64,000 nt of DNA from PALSA-1004 sp963829085 (lineage in GTDB: Bacteria; Pseudomonadota; Gammaproteobacteria; Burkholderiales; SG8-41), in assembly GCA_963829085.1 (NCBI GenBank), contig CAWHHJ010000007.1, positions 124,001 through 188,000 of the forward strand. Direction: 5' to 3'. Numbering within the stretch: the stretch's first letter is position 1; every line of letters begins with the position of its first letter. The position numbers and the translations under genes are program-made. Positions 63,149-64,000 of the stretch are shown here, piece by piece. Below the pieces are notes generated by a model. That model made no database searches. It was not told the DNA's origin and saw only the letters and a program-made list of their open reading frames with translations.

Positions 63149-64000
63149 ATGAATCACGCGGAACAACGGCAACGCTTGCGCGGCATCCTGGCAGGCAACG
63201 AATGCGTATCGCCGGCGAGCGTTTATGACGCGCTTTCAGCACGCGTTGCGGAAAGCGTGGGCTACAAGGTCGGCATGCTTGCTGGATCGGTCGCTTCCAA
63301 TACTACGCTGGGGGCGCCCGATCTCATCGTGTTGACGCTCACGGAATTCGCCGAGCAGGTACGGCGCATCATGCGGGCGTGCAATTTGAGTCTGCTCGTG
63401 GATGCCGATCACGGCTATGGCAATGCGTTGAACGCGATGCGCACGGTGCAGGAGCTCGAACATTCGGGCGTGTCGGCACTCAGCCTCGAAGATACGGCCC
63501 TGCCAACGCCCTTCGGCCAGGCAGAAGGCAAGGAAAGCCTGACGTCGATTGAAGAGGGTGTTGGCAAACTCCGCGCGGCGGTATCGGCGAGAAGCGATCC
63601 ATCGCTCATCATCGCCGGCCGCACGTCTGCGCTCAAGATCGAAGGTGTAGAAGGCACCATTGCCCGCGTAAAGGCATATTCCAAGACGGGTGTCGATGCG
63701 ATTTTTATAGTTGGACTCGAAAAGCTGGATCAGCTCGATGCAATTCATTCGGCCACTGCGCTGCCGATCTTCATCGGCTCGGCGCCGGCGTCATTGAAGC
63801 GTGAAGAACTTGCCGCGCGCGGCGCGCGCATTCTGCTGCAGGGCCATCAGCCGGTGGCCGCGACGGTCAAAGCACTGTACGACTGCTACTCGCACTTGTT
63901 CGGCGGCGGCGCGCCTGCGGACCTCAAGTCAAAAATCGCGTCGCCGGCCGACATGGAGAAAGTTACGGAAGGCGGCAAATACAAGCAGTGGCAGGCGGAT
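63149..64000 (+). CDS. Isocitrate lyase/PEP mutase superfamily protein, 3' end beyond the window
   Basis: 284 residues up to the window edge, with no stop reached. Family features are SPASVYDALSARVAESVGY, the metal-binding DADHGYGNALNAMRTVQ, and ALSLEDTALPTPFG. The sequence most resembles the oxaloacetate decarboxylase/methylisocitrate lyase-like branch; without the catalytic-loop Cys of isocitrate lyases, decarboxylation of oxaloacetate or another 2-oxo acid is likely. AAGGGA precedes the ATG. 50 bp after the cytochrome-BON gene. Confidence 0.85.
   Translation, partial: MNHAEQRQRLRGILAGNECVSPASVYDALSARVAESVGYKVGMLAGSVASNTTLGAPDLIVLTLTEFAEQVRRIMRACNLSLLVDADHGYGNALNAMRTVQELEHSGVSALSLEDTALPTPFGQAEGKESLTSIEEGVGKLRAAVSARSDPSLIIAGRTSALKIEGVEGTIARVKAYSKTGVDAIFIVGLEKLDQLDAIHSATALPIFIGSAPASLKREELAARGARILLQGHQPVAATVKALYDCYSHLFGGGAPADLKSKIASPADMEKVTEGGKYKQWQAD

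Noticed and set aside
1..64000. tRNA, rRNA, CRISPR arrays, IS elements and attachment sites
   Set aside because: None found by reading both strands; the recombinase-like sequence at 13.3 kb lacks catalytic residues and flanking repeats, so it is not evidence of an integrated element.

Overview
The window is a GC-rich chromosomal stretch that looks like a member of the Burkholderiales or an unclassified betaproteobacterium. The main reason is sixteen Bug/TctC-type periplasmic solute-binding proteins within 64 kb, a family expansion typical of that group. No rRNA, tRNA, insertion sequence, CRISPR array or plasmid origin was seen. At least eight genes carry a single frame disruption, several of them in homopolymers or short repeats. 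That pattern suggests residual indel errors in the assembly at least as much as real gene decay.

Layout. 0.6-18.4 kb: a CapA-like phosphatase, an enolase-superfamily dehydratase with a Bug protein, a threonine-synthase-like enzyme with a Bug protein, a hyuA-hyuB hydantoinase/oxoprolinase pair, alanine dehydrogenase with a Bug protein, an isolated Wzz-type chain-length regulator joined to a degenerate tyrosine-recombinase domain, and a maleate-isomerase-like enzyme / Bug / malate-lactate dehydrogenase operon. 18.4-32.1 kb: a long minus-strand catabolic cluster (hyuA, hyuB, MmgE/PrpD, Bug, Bug, PrpF, aminotransferase remnant, Bug, Bug, OsmC-like protein), divergent from a LysR regulator followed by a second MmgE/PrpD. 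32.2-46.5 kb: a dihaem cytochrome c, an SMP-30 lactonase, an alpha/beta hydrolase, a quinone oxidoreductase, an MFS transporter, an SDR, two further Bug genes, a flavoprotein dehydrogenase, an orphan NitT/TauT-type binding protein and two Asp/Glu-racemase-superfamily enzymes. 46.5-64 kb: a Gfo/Idh oxidoreductase, more Bug genes, a large alpha/beta hydrolase, a MaoC hydratase, a flavin monooxygenase, the UGSC module, a TRAP-type binding protein, a cytochrome c-BON fusion and a PEP-mutase/isocitrate-lyase family enzyme cut by the window edge.

The most interesting content is two probable selenoproteins. One is an OsmC-like protein (18394-18936) whose catalytic cysteine codon is an in-frame TGA. 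The other is a UGSC-family protein (57190-57729) whose in-frame TGA begins the motif Sec-Gly-Ser-Cys. In both, the TGA is followed 19-20 nt later by a hairpin with a 3-nt loop starting GU, the form expected of a bacterial SECIS element. The UGSC gene overlaps one copy, and lies near a second copy, of an uncharacterised ~360-residue family, which together look like a redox module of unknown function.

Much of the rest reads as 'one binding protein plus one or two catabolic enzymes' units for organic acids, lactones and cyclic amides. No TctA/TctB membrane partners are present, so the binding proteins must share membrane components encoded elsewhere or act as sensors.
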